Assembly: GCF_018403185.1 (NCBI RefSeq)
Contig: NZ_BOSE01000002.1
Location: 310,001 to 374,000 of the forward strand
Source: Paenibacillus montaniterrae
Lineage (GTDB): Bacteria; Bacillota; Bacilli; Paenibacillales; Paenibacillaceae
Direction: 5' to 3'
DNA length: 64,000 nt
A program made the position numbers and the translations under genes. The notes beneath the pieces are model-generated. The model searched no databases. It was not told the DNA's origin and saw only the letters and a program-made list of their open reading frames with translations. Positions 50,689 through 59,165 of the stretch are shown in pieces (positions within the stretch are counted from its first letter, which is position 1; the number at the start of each line of letters is the position of its first letter).

Positions 50689-53289
50689 TTATTCAGCAAT
50701 CGTTGACGAAGCATGCACAATATGATCGTACATCGATTGTACGACAAGCTTGCCTGAGCTAGCAGGCTGGTAGGTGCTGCCTCCCGTGAACCGCTTAAAG
50801 GTTACGGTATGAGGCTTGCCTGGCATAAGGTCGAAGTAATTATCAGACCATACACCATCATGCTCGGCTACTAGCACAACCTGTTTCGCTACAACATCGC
50901 TAATCAGCGTTACTGTCGTCGCTTGCTCATGATGCTGCTCCTGAACTGAAATCTCAGGCTTCAACAGCTGCAATTGCTGGTTTTTCACGAAGTAATGCTC
51001 GTAGCTGGTTCGCTCTCCCGCTTCACTGAGCCAGGAAGCAGCCAGCACAATCTCTTCCTTCGACTGCCCGGCAAGCCAATCCGCGAGCGGCAAGCTTTCT
51101 ATAAGCTGAGCGGTATTGCATGGAGAAGCAATCTCCTTGCTTGCTGAACGCAGCAGCTTGCCTGAGGTGCTAAACAGCTCCAGTGTAAGCACACCGTTTT
51201 CCGATTGCAGACGGTCAGACACTAGATAGATATTAAGTGCATCAGCTTGCTCCTGCGCTGTCAGCATCACTGGTGCAAAGCTGCGCTTCGCATAATAATG
51301 CAGCGCCTTCCAGCGTCCGTAATAGTCAATGCCCGCCCATGAAGCGACTGGCCAGCAATCATTCATTTGCCAGTATAGCGAGCCCATGCAGTATGGCATG
51401 TTGCGACGATGTGCCTCAATCGCCATTTTCATCGCATCGGCCTGCAGCACCTGGCTTAAGTAAAGGAAGCTTTTGAAATCAACAGGCTGCTGCATATAGA
51501 TATCCATATATTCCTTAATTAAACGGTTGCCATCTCCGTTTTTCTGATGAGCCTTCATTACGTTGGAATCGATGGCCAGCTCATCCTCCTCAGCAAAGCT
51601 GCGAATCGTGCGATATTCCGGGAATGATTGAAAGCCGTACTCGCTCATAAATCGGCCAAGCTTAATATGATAGTTTTCAAATGGCTCGACATTATGCCAT
51701 ACGCCCCAATAATGAACATCGCCTTCATTCGTTCCCGGATTCGCATGCTGAGCCTTGCTTGCAGACAAGGACACGAGCGGAGAGGACGGCCAGTAATCGA
51801 CTGAAGCATGCAGCTCGCTTATTACATCAGGCAGCAGCTCATGGAAAATTTTCTCATAATCGCTCCACAGCTTTTCTCGCTGCTCGGCAGTAAACTGCTT
51901 TTTCCAGCCCCAGCCTGCATCCTCATCATAATGCGCCCATGCCGAATCGATCTCATTGTTGCCGCACCATAGCACAATTGAAGGATGGTTGCGCAATCTG
52001 ATTACATTATCGATCGCTTCCTGTCTAACACTTTCCAGAAACTGCTCATCACCTGGATACATGCTGCAAGCGAACATAAAGTCCTGCCACACCATGATCC
52101 CGTACTCATCGCACAAATCATAAAAAACATCAGCCTCGTACACGCCGCCGCCCCATACGCGCAGCATATTCATATTAGCCTCGGCTGCTGCAAGCACCTC
52201 TGCATGATAGCGCTCCTCTGTCACCTCGGTAATAAAGCTGTCGTTCGGTATATGATTGGCCCCTTTAGCAAATACAGGCACATCATTCAGCTCAAAGTAG
52301 AAGGAAACGCCCGAGCCCTGCTCATCGCGCTTGCGCACCAGCTTAACGCTGCGCAGTCCTGTCTTGACGGTTTGAGCTGCAGTGTAACTCCTATCCGGCT
52401 GTTCAGAGCTCACCTCGGCAGTAAATGTATAGCGATGTGGCTCTCCCAGGCCGCGGCTCCACCAAAGCTTAGGCTGAGCAATCATAATCGGCAGTGTCAG
52501 CTCCTGAACGCCCGAAGTGTGCTGGAGCTGCAGTTCCCACGCTCCAGTTCCAGTTCCAGTTCCAGCTTCAACTTCTGCTTCAGCTGCAACCTTCAGCTTA
52601 AGATTGCCGCTTTGCTTCGCTTCCACCTTGACCCGTGCCAGCAGGCTTGCCTGCTGCTCGTTAACAGATAGCTGATCAATATACAGATCTCGTATAATAA
52701 CGCCTGACCAGCCAACAAGCTCAACAGGCTTCCAAATGCCGCTCGTCACAAAGCGCGGCCCCCAGTCCCAGCCATAATGGTAAGGGGCTTTGCGGGCAAA
52801 TATACTAACTCTTTCCTCGCCCAGTCCTCCTAGCTCGGACTGGTCATTCGCAGCAGGCAGCTGATAGCCAAGCGCTCTTAGCTTTGGCAAATCCTCCTTG
52901 ATCGGTGAGCGAAACACGATTCTCAACTCATTGCTTCCTGCAGCAAGCTTTCCTGTAACATCTACATTCCAGCGGCGAAACATATTGTCGGCCGCCAAGA
53001 TCAGCTCATCATTCAAATAAACATTCGCATACGTATCCAAACCGTGGAAGTGCAGCTCCTGCACCTGCTCCTCCAGCAGCTCAGCTGATGGAACAAAGCT
53101 GGTCTTGTACTCCCAGTCCAGCTTGTCGATCCATTGCAAATCATGCTCATTTGTGCCGTAGAAAGGATCGGCAATTCGTTTCTGACGAAGCAAGTCAGTG
53201 TGGACACAGCCAGGCACCTGCGCAGGCAGCCATTCTGTATTGTCTGTTGATTTAAATATCCATGAATCGATCTTCGTTGTTTGGCTCAT
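50689..53289 (-). CDS. GH2 beta-mannosidase, cytosolic
   Basis: This 866-residue enzyme has no signal peptide. The N-terminal jelly-roll contains WLPAQVPGCVHTDLLRQKRIADPFYG and ELHFHGLDTYANVYLN. An Ig-like domain leads to the TIM barrel with the acid/base glutamate in VLWCGNNEIDSAW (about E446) and the nucleophile in GRFMSEYGFQSFPE (about E550). The N-terminal phrase and 'WGWKKQF' part fit beta-mannosidases rather than beta-galactosidases. It releases mannose from the non-reducing ends of manno-oligosaccharides. GGAGG lies before the ATG at 53289. It is the last gene of the long operon. A short CCAGTT hexamer repeat (52544-52565) encodes GTGTG in a loop. Confidence 0.9.
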   Translation of the reverse strand: MSQTTKIDSWIFKSTDNTEWLPAQVPGCVHTDLLRQKRIADPFYGTNEHDLQWIDKLDWEYKTSFVPSAELLEEQVQELHFHGLDTYANVYLNDELILAADNMFRRWNVDVTGKLAAGSNELRIVFRSPIKEDLPKLRALGYQLPAANDQSELGGLGEERVSIFARKAPYHYGWDWGPRFVTSGIWKPVELVGWSGVIIRDLYIDQLSVNEQQASLLARVKVEAKQSGNLKLKVAAEAEVEAGTGTGTGAWELQLQHTSGVQELTLPIMIAQPKLWWSRGLGEPHRYTFTAEVSSEQPDRSYTAAQTVKTGLRSVKLVRKRDEQGSGVSFYFELNDVPVFAKGANHIPNDSFITEVTEERYHAEVLAAAEANMNMLRVWGGGVYEADVFYDLCDEYGIMVWQDFMFACSMYPGDEQFLESVRQEAIDNVIRLRNHPSIVLWCGNNEIDSAWAHYDEDAGWGWKKQFTAEQREKLWSDYEKIFHELLPDVISELHASVDYWPSSPLVSLSASKAQHANPGTNEGDVHYWGVWHNVEPFENYHIKLGRFMSEYGFQSFPEYRTIRSFAEEDELAIDSNVMKAHQKNGDGNRLIKEYMDIYMQQPVDFKSFLYLSQVLQADAMKMAIEAHRRNMPYCMGSLYWQMNDCWPVASWAGIDYYGRWKALHYYAKRSFAPVMLTAQEQADALNIYLVSDRLQSENGVLTLELFSTSGKLLRSASKEIASPCNTAQLIESLPLADWLAGQSKEEIVLAASWLSEAGERTSYEHYFVKNQQLQLLKPEISVQEQHHEQATTVTLISDVVAKQVVLVAEHDGVWSDNYFDLMPGKPHTVTFKRFTGGSTYQPASSGKLVVQSMYDHIVHASSTIAE

Positions 53290-53333
53290 AATCTTCCTCC
53301 ACCATTCCAATATTATGTTTGTGAACTTCCTGT

Positions 53334-54818
53334 CTATTCTTCTTGATTAGCTTTATTGAAGGGTAAATCCTCCAAGGTTATTACACGAGGATGATTATAA
53401 ACCTTGTGTAAAAACGATGGGCTATTATGCTTGCCATCCATCGTAAAATCTCCATTCCATGTGATGAACAAGCCCCAATTGGCTCCGTACGCCTCCATAG
53501 CATCCGGATCAGGTATCGAGCCGTTTTCCATCATGGCGATATATTTAGTGCCGCCAGTCAGCTCAACGAGCGCATCGTAATAATTTACAATAGGGCTATG
53601 GTCTCCTGCAACAGGATAGCTGTCATAGCTGACAATATCGACAACATCATCGCCCGGATACCAATCAGGATCTACGGAGTTCCATACCCAAATCAAATTG
53701 TTGAGCTTATGCTCATTTACAAATCGATCATACATGATGCGATACAGCTCCTTGGCCGCTTCAGGTCCGCTCGCTCCCCACCAGAACCAGCCGCCTTCCG
53801 CTTCATGCAGTGGTCTGAACAGTACGGGCACATCATTCAGCTGCAAAATTTTAATTTGCTGGGCAATGACATCCATATCGGAAAGCAGCAGCTTATACTC
53901 TTCGCTTTCCTTGTCTGCCACCGCCTCAGCGAGATTAAATGTAACAGCATCAGTATAAAAGCCTCTCCACCATTCCTTGCCCGGCTCGTCAATCAAGCCT
54001 GTCGGCGCATTCCAATGCCAAAGAAAGGTAACGATCCCGCCTTGCTTATGCCAGGACAGAGCTGCTTCAACCTCGGATGAACGCGAGCCGTTTGCTGCTC
54101 TTGTAGGTGAATACTCAATAAAATCAAAGCCTACAATAGCCGGCCGTTTACCCGTCATATTTTCGATATCGATAATGTGCGAATAAAGCTGCTGACCGCT
54201 AATAATGTACTTGCCAGCCTGCTCATTCAAATAATTCATCAGCGCGACAGCTTCTGGCGTAGCGTTAGGATTGCTCAGCTTTGCCGTAGTTGGCGCTGCG
54301 CTCAATTGACTGTCATCATAGCGCTGCAGCTCGACATAGTCGATATCGAAATAACCCCAGCCGCGCCGCAGCTCAATGTTGCTTTGTCCTTGCTCGAGTA
54401 ATACGCGGGTCGCTTTCTTTACCGTAAACGTGCTGCTTTCTTCAAAGCTCACCTTGCCAAATGGTTGATCATTCAAATACAGCTCCGATTCCTTGTAGCC
54501 ACCTGCTGCGCGATAGCCAATATAGAGCGTGTACAGACCCGCTTCTTCGACGGTTACCGGTATTATCGCATAGTCGGTTTCATCGGTAAAATCGGTAATA
54601 TAGCCGTTGCCTGAATAGCCTGTCGCATCTGAAGCTATTCGCGTGCCATGCAGCTCGCCAAGCTCCGCTTCGAATCTTATACGAGGAGCTTCCTTTCGCT
54701 CCCCGCTTTCTCCATCAGTTCCCTGCAATGCCTTAGTCACTGCAACTAAAGCAATCGTAACGATAATAAGGACGCACATTGCAATCATTACACGCAGCTC
54801 GCGCTGCTGATTTGTCAC
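53334..54818 (-). CDS. Membrane-anchored GH26 beta-mannanase with N-terminal carbohydrate-binding module
   Basis: The 494-residue protein has an uncleaved-looking N-terminal helix (residues 10-30). A CBM35/CBM6-like module follows (residues about 47-167; FEAELGELHG, YSGNGYITDFTDE, WGYFDIDYVEL). The GH26 barrel has the acid/base glutamate in LFRPLHEAEGGWFWWG (E339) and the nucleophile in IAMMENGSIPD (E431). It would cut beta-1,4-mannan at the cell surface. The start is GTG at 54818, overlapping the preceding stop by four bases. The cytosolic paralogue at 56082-57179 lacks anchor and module. Confidence 0.9.
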   Translation of the reverse strand: MTNQQRELRVMIAMCVLIIVTIALVAVTKALQGTDGESGERKEAPRIRFEAELGELHGTRIASDATGYSGNGYITDFTDETDYAIIPVTVEEAGLYTLYIGYRAAGGYKESELYLNDQPFGKVSFEESSTFTVKKATRVLLEQGQSNIELRRGWGYFDIDYVELQRYDDSQLSAAPTTAKLSNPNATPEAVALMNYLNEQAGKYIISGQQLYSHIIDIENMTGKRPAIVGFDFIEYSPTRAANGSRSSEVEAALSWHKQGGIVTFLWHWNAPTGLIDEPGKEWWRGFYTDAVTFNLAEAVADKESEEYKLLLSDMDVIAQQIKILQLNDVPVLFRPLHEAEGGWFWWGASGPEAAKELYRIMYDRFVNEHKLNNLIWVWNSVDPDWYPGDDVVDIVSYDSYPVAGDHSPIVNYYDALVELTGGTKYIAMMENGSIPDPDAMEAYGANWGLFITWNGDFTMDGKHNSPSFLHKVYNHPRVITLEDLPFNKANQEE

Positions 54819-55993
54819 TGAATAACGCCCACCTTTCCAAGACGAAAGAACAGCTGCTCACCGTCAAGCTCTCGCTGCGGCTCTGCTACGACAAGCTCAA
54901 AGGTATGTCTTCCTTGCGCAAGCTCATCGCCGCAATCAAACAAGCGCAGCCAGCCGGATTCCCCGACCCAGTCCGGCAGATCGCGGTCAGAATACTGCCA
55001 TTCGCCTTCGTCGATCCTATAGAAAAATTCAGCAGAGCGAGCACCATAATCGAACACAAGCATTAAGCCGCGTCCTTCAAAGACAAAGCTTAGCCCGGCG
55101 CCCAGCTGCTTCGTTTCCAGCATCAGCTCCACCCATTCGCAGCCGTGCCAGCGCAACTCAAGCCATTCTCCGGTCGTAGCAAGCTGGCTCAACGGCAGCT
55201 CGCCAACTCGCTCCCAGCACAGTGGATCAAGCGGCTCTGGCAGCTCAGCTTGCGTTGTAGCTGGTAGTGCAGCTGGCGCCTCAGTCGGTGTTGCTGCTTC
55301 AGCCTGCCGTAAAGCATGGTCGTCGGCTGCCTCGGCAGCAAGCAGAAGCTGCTCAGGCTGCAGCAGCTCCCGCTGCAAGCAAGCGATGACACACTCAGCA
55401 TAAATGCGGCTTCCCTGTTCCTTTGGATGCAGGCCGTCAGGCAGCCATTGCTCCATCGACAGCCTGCCGCTTGCTACCTGCTCCAGACCGTACTTGCCGA
55501 GCCAAATCGAAGAGATTTGATAATATTGAGCGAGCCGTTCCAGCTCTGCAATTGTCGCTGGGTATTGTCCGCGCTCCATGTCCTCCTTCATCGATTCTGA
55601 AAACGTATAGACAAATATAATATCGTTAACCCCAGCCTTACGCAGCTGACGAATTAGTCCTTCTCTCGTTCGCTGCCTTCTAATGGAGCTGGCCTGTTCA
55701 TCATTGACCGCATACTCAACAAATACTGCATCGCAGCGACGGCCAATAATGTCCCGCTGCACTCTCAGCACTGCCAAATCACTGCCCGTTGCGCCAATTG
55801 CCGCATTTTCCACACGAAATCGCACAGTCGGGTAATGGCCGCTCAGCCATTCCATCACGTATTCTGGCCAATTATGCCGCGGTCTGGCATCGGTTATGGA
55901 TCCTCCCAAAAAACCGATCGTAGCCATCCCCCTGCGCATTGCTTGATTCCACTGCTGCAGCGGTCTACGAACGTTTATAGTAGGATGCTTCAT
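54815..55993 (-). CDS. SGNH/GDSL hydrolase with C-terminal beta-sandwich, putative acetyl-mannan esterase
   Basis: This 392-residue protein without signal peptide has the SGNH blocks IGFLGGSITD (catalytic serine), the asparagine in VEYAVNDE, and WLPDGLHPKEQG (Asp-His). It carries a proline/alanine/threonine-rich linker around residues 215-250 and a C-terminal beta-rich domain (WLELRWHGCEWVELMLE...RHTFELVV) that recalls the jelly roll of CE2 esterases, here in the opposite order. Placed between two mannanase genes, it probably deacetylates imported manno-oligosaccharides; the substrate is inferred. AAGGAG stands before the ATG. Confidence 0.78.
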   Translation of the reverse strand: MKHPTINVRRPLQQWNQAMRRGMATIGFLGGSITDARPRHNWPEYVMEWLSGHYPTVRFRVENAAIGATGSDLAVLRVQRDIIGRRCDAVFVEYAVNDEQASSIRRQRTREGLIRQLRKAGVNDIIFVYTFSESMKEDMERGQYPATIAELERLAQYYQISSIWLGKYGLEQVASGRLSMEQWLPDGLHPKEQGSRIYAECVIACLQRELLQPEQLLLAAEAADDHALRQAEAATPTEAPAALPATTQAELPEPLDPLCWERVGELPLSQLATTGEWLELRWHGCEWVELMLETKQLGAGLSFVFEGRGLMLVFDYGARSAEFFYRIDEGEWQYSDRDLPDWVGESGWLRLFDCGDELAQGRHTFELVVAEPQRELDGEQLFFRLGKVGVIQ

Positions 55994-56047
55994 GATAACT
56001 CTCCTTCATAAATCTCCTTCTTCTAATTAGAAGCTTCTATTTAGAGA

Positions 56048-56075
56048 GTGTTCAGAAAGCAAAGCTTTTGAACAC
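56048..56075 (-). other. Intercistronic hairpin between GH26 and esterase genes
   Basis: On the minus strand GTGTTCAAAAGC pairs with GCTTTCTGAACAC with one bulged base and a three-base loop. No T run follows, so it may be an RNA processing or stabilising hairpin inside the operon. Confidence 0.5.
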
Positions 56076-56081
56076 GTCCTG

Positions 56082-57179
56082 CTAAGCTCTTAAATTTGGC
56101 AGCTGGTCTCTCGTTATTGAACGTTCATCATGATAGAAATCGATCATTGCCTGACGCTCCGTATAGGCATCACAATACGTATAGCGCTTATTGCGGTGCA
56201 TAATAGCGGGCGCCTCGTTCTCGTTCCGATTGCCAGCAGGCTCGGTCTGTCCAGATCCGCTTTTTTCGGCATTTGCCCCTGTCTGCTCGCATACAAAGCC
56301 GCCGTACCAGGTGCATTGCCAAAGCCACATTGCGCCATCCTGCTGCATTTGATCAAGTGAAGGCAGAACGCCATTTTCCGATAAAGCGATCAGCTTAGGC
56401 GTTTCCGTATAGCTTGCTGCCTGCTGGAAGCGTCCAAGCTGCGAGCTGTAATCATGCTGTGGAGCGTAGATGTCCTCGCCGATGATGTCAACATATTCGT
56501 CGCCTGGATACCAATCCTTATGCTGACCGTTCCAAACCCAAATTAAATGATCCAGCTTATGAACCTCAGTCAAGCGATGGTACATGTAACGCCAAAGCTT
56601 GATGCACGGCTCGGGACCATGCGCTCCCCACCAAAACCAGCCGCCGCTCGCTTCATGCAGCGGTCGCCACAGCACGGGAACCTTCTCATCCTGCAGCCGC
56701 TTTAGTTGAGCTGCAATCGCGTCAATATCGCGTACGAGCAGCTTGAACAGCTCATTGTCCTCATCTGCCATCGCCTCGGCAATATTGAAGCTCGTCGCCT
56801 CGGTATAAAAGCCGCGGTCCCAGCTTCGTTCAGGCGGCAGGTCGAGCAGTCCCAAAGGCGCGTTCCAATGCCAGCAGAAGGTAACAATGCCACCGTCCTG
56901 CCACCACCCAATCGCTTCTTCAACATCGCGGCACGTCGAGCCTCGCTCGACGCGCGAAGGCGAATAGTTCATCATATCATAGCCGTAGACAGCCGGATAC
57001 TTGCCTGTTGTAGCAACAATGACGTCCAGCTCTGGCTGGGCGACTACGCCAATTTGCTGCCCCGTCAGCACCTTCTTGCCATAGATGCTGCACAGATAGG
57101 CCATCAATTGATTTGCTTCCTTTGATGCTTGCTTATTAATGAGCGTAGGCTCTACTGAGTAAATTTGTTGCAGCAGCAT
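56082..57179 (-). CDS. GH26 beta-mannanase, cytosolic
   Basis: The 365-residue GH26 barrel has no signal peptide. The acid/base glutamate lies in LWRPLHEASGGWFWWG (E176) and the nucleophile in LIALSENGVLPS (E268); GIVTFCWHWNAP and LIWVWNGQHKDWYPGDEYVD are shared with the membrane-bound paralogue. Near residues 300-330 it has a charged, low-complexity insertion (GSGQTEPAGNRNENE) of unknown role. As an intracellular enzyme it should trim imported oligosaccharides. Its position first after the permease genes suggests tight coupling to import. GTGGGG lies before the ATG. Confidence 0.88.
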   Translation of the reverse strand: MLLQQIYSVEPTLINKQASKEANQLMAYLCSIYGKKVLTGQQIGVVAQPELDVIVATTGKYPAVYGYDMMNYSPSRVERGSTCRDVEEAIGWWQDGGIVTFCWHWNAPLGLLDLPPERSWDRGFYTEATSFNIAEAMADEDNELFKLLVRDIDAIAAQLKRLQDEKVPVLWRPLHEASGGWFWWGAHGPEPCIKLWRYMYHRLTEVHKLDHLIWVWNGQHKDWYPGDEYVDIIGEDIYAPQHDYSSQLGRFQQAASYTETPKLIALSENGVLPSLDQMQQDGAMWLWQCTWYGGFVCEQTGANAEKSGSGQTEPAGNRNENEAPAIMHRNKRYTYCDAYTERQAMIDFYHDERSITRDQLPNLRA

Positions 57180-57224
57180 ATGTTTTCCCCACTTTCCCCA
57201 TCGTTGTCAGATGTTGCTTGTTAA

Positions 57225-58217
57225 TTAGCCTACAATTCCTGTGCGCTCGATGCTTTCTACGAAGTAGCGCTGCACGACCAGATACATTAGAATAAGCGGA
57301 GCAATCGCCAGCAGGATGCCTGTATCTACAACCATCGCAACATGGTTTGGATCTGCCTTAAAGCCGGAGCCATGCGCATAGCCCATTAGTGTCGGAATAA
57401 ACTGATTGGCCTGCGAGGACAGTGTAGATACCTTTAACGACATCAGCTCCATCCCATTCATAAACAGCGTCGTATAAAAGGTGTCGTTATACTGCCATAC
57501 AAAGCAAAACAATACGACTGTAATAATGGGCGGAATCGCGTTCGGCAGCATAATGCGAAAAAACGTCTGAATACCACCCGCTCCATCAATTAGTGATGCT
57601 TCTTCAATTTCCTTCGGCAGCCCTTTGAAAAATTGACGGAATATATAAATGAACAAGCCCGCCTTCAAGCCGATTGCTGTTGCAGAGGTAATAATCGAGG
57701 GCCAATACGTGTTAATGAGATTAACGCCCGATTTTCCTGTAAACAACGAAATAATGCCGAGAAAATCAAAATTTTTGAAGTGCAGGTAATAAGGCAGCAT
57801 TAACGTTGTTGATGGCACTAAAATCGTCATAATAACGAACGTAAACAGCAGTTGATTTCCTGGGAAATTAAATCTGGCAAAGCCATAGCCTGTTAAGGCG
57901 CAGCTTGCAGCCGTCAACAACGTCGTAATTACGACAAAGAGCAGCGTTTTTCCCAGCATCGGAAAGTAATCAAGTATGCCCATCGCCAACTGCACATTTT
58001 CCCATGTAAAATGAACGGGAATCATATAAATGGTAGGGTTGTAAATATCCGTTTTATCCTTGAATGCAACTGCAATTTTTTGCAGGATCGGATAAATAAT
58101 AATAAATGAAATGCCGATGACCAGCAGCGCGCGAAAGATCGAATACACGACATCAAAAAAGCGCTGCATCGCTTTTTGCTTGCGATAATAGCTGTCATCC
58201 ATTAATGATTTGCTCAT
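57225..58217 (-). CDS. Sugar ABC transporter permease, MalG type
   Basis: The product is about 330 residues with six membrane segments, a long N-terminal cytoplasmic stretch and the EAA loop KEIEEASLIDGAGGIQTFFRIMLP. The large extracellular region near residues 150-190 (FLGIISLFTGKSGVNLINTYWPS) is longer than in ordinary MalG proteins. The start at 58217 follows GAGGTGAGG. It pairs with the MalF-type gene 48 bases upstream. No binding-protein gene is seen in this part of the operon, so the pair may share one encoded beyond the right edge. Confidence 0.88.
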   Translation of the reverse strand: MSKSLMDDSYYRKQKAMQRFFDVVYSIFRALLVIGISFIIIYPILQKIAVAFKDKTDIYNPTIYMIPVHFTWENVQLAMGILDYFPMLGKTLLFVVITTLLTAASCALTGYGFARFNFPGNQLLFTFVIMTILVPSTTLMLPYYLHFKNFDFLGIISLFTGKSGVNLINTYWPSIITSATAIGLKAGLFIYIFRQFFKGLPKEIEEASLIDGAGGIQTFFRIMLPNAIPPIITVVLFCFVWQYNDTFYTTLFMNGMELMSLKVSTLSSQANQFIPTLMGYAHGSGFKADPNHVAMVVDTGILLAIAPLILMYLVVQRYFVESIERTGIVG

Positions 58218-58265
58218 TGCTTCCTCACCTCTTTCATTGCTGTCCTCGGAGTTCTCAGACACTCC

Positions 58266-59165
58266 CTAGTTATAGTGAATTTTTCTTGAAAGCACCAGCC
58301 CTATTATAATTAGCACAAGCGCCACTACGATCGTATAAATCCATGACATCGCTGCACTTAACCCGAAGTTTTGCGTCTCAAAGGCAACAGAATAGATTAG
58401 CGTTGTCACTGGACTGCTTGTAAAGGAGTCAATAATCGTATAAATAATGTTCGTCAAAATTAACGGGCTGACCATTGGAAATGTAATTTTCCAAAAGCAC
58501 TCGTAAGCGGTCGCTCCTTCCATTTTGGCAACCTCATACATCGAGCTAGGCACAGCTTGCAGCGCTGCCAGGAAAATTAAAATTTGCACGCCCGAGCTCG
58601 TAATGATGTCATAGATTCCGAGAATCGCCGACACGATATAATCGACAAACGATCTCGGCAAGCCTACATCAAGCAGCATGTAGACAATTGACGTAACATT
58701 ATAGCTGGAAAGCTCTGCTTCCATCTCATTCAAATAAGCCCCGCTGCCAATCAAATTGATCAAGCCTGCTTGCTCTGCCGACGAAATTGCATTGGAGGCT
58801 AGAATAACTGGCAAGAAAAATATGGCGCGAGCGAGCGTACGACCGCGAAACTTTTGGTTGAGCAGCGTAGCCGAAAACAAGCTGAAAAATAAAATCATCG
58901 GCACACTAATTAGCATTTGCCCAACCGAATCAGTAATGACGCGATTAAAATTGGCATCCACTAAAATCGCATTGCGAAAATTTTCAAAGCCTACCGGTTC
59001 CAGCGAATAGCCGTCAGGCTGGATGACAAGATCGGTAAAGCTGAACATAAGCGATTGAATAAGCGGCGTCAAATATAAAAACAGAAAACCGACCAGCCAT
59101 GGCGCAATAAAAACGAAGCCGAGCATAGAGCGCTTGCGCTGCAATGACATAGATTTTAATCTCAT
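58266..59165 (-). CDS. Sugar ABC transporter permease, MalF type
   Basis: The 299-residue permease begins KRSMLGFVFIAPWLVGFLFLYLTPLIQSL and has the EAA loop SSMYEVAKMEGATAYECFWKITFP. An extra stretch of about 45 residues (INLIGSGAYLNEMEAELSSYN...DVGLPRSFVDY) lies between membrane segments and is unusual for MalF-type proteins. The ATG overlaps the DUF5696 stop by four bases, so its translation is coupled to that gene. Together with the following permease it forms the second transporter half-set of the operon. Confidence 0.88.
   Translation of the reverse strand: MRLKSMSLQRKRSMLGFVFIAPWLVGFLFLYLTPLIQSLMFSFTDLVIQPDGYSLEPVGFENFRNAILVDANFNRVITDSVGQMLISVPMILFFSLFSATLLNQKFRGRTLARAIFFLPVILASNAISSAEQAGLINLIGSGAYLNEMEAELSSYNVTSIVYMLLDVGLPRSFVDYIVSAILGIYDIITSSGVQILIFLAALQAVPSSMYEVAKMEGATAYECFWKITFPMVSPLILTNIIYTIIDSFTSSPVTTLIYSVAFETQNFGLSAAMSWIYTIVVALVLIIIGLVLSRKIHYN

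Noticed and set aside
51985-52671. 228-codon rightward frame opposite the GH2 gene
   Set aside because: The GH2 frame has complete domains and catalytic residues; the opposite frame lacks a ribosome site and any recognisable motif.
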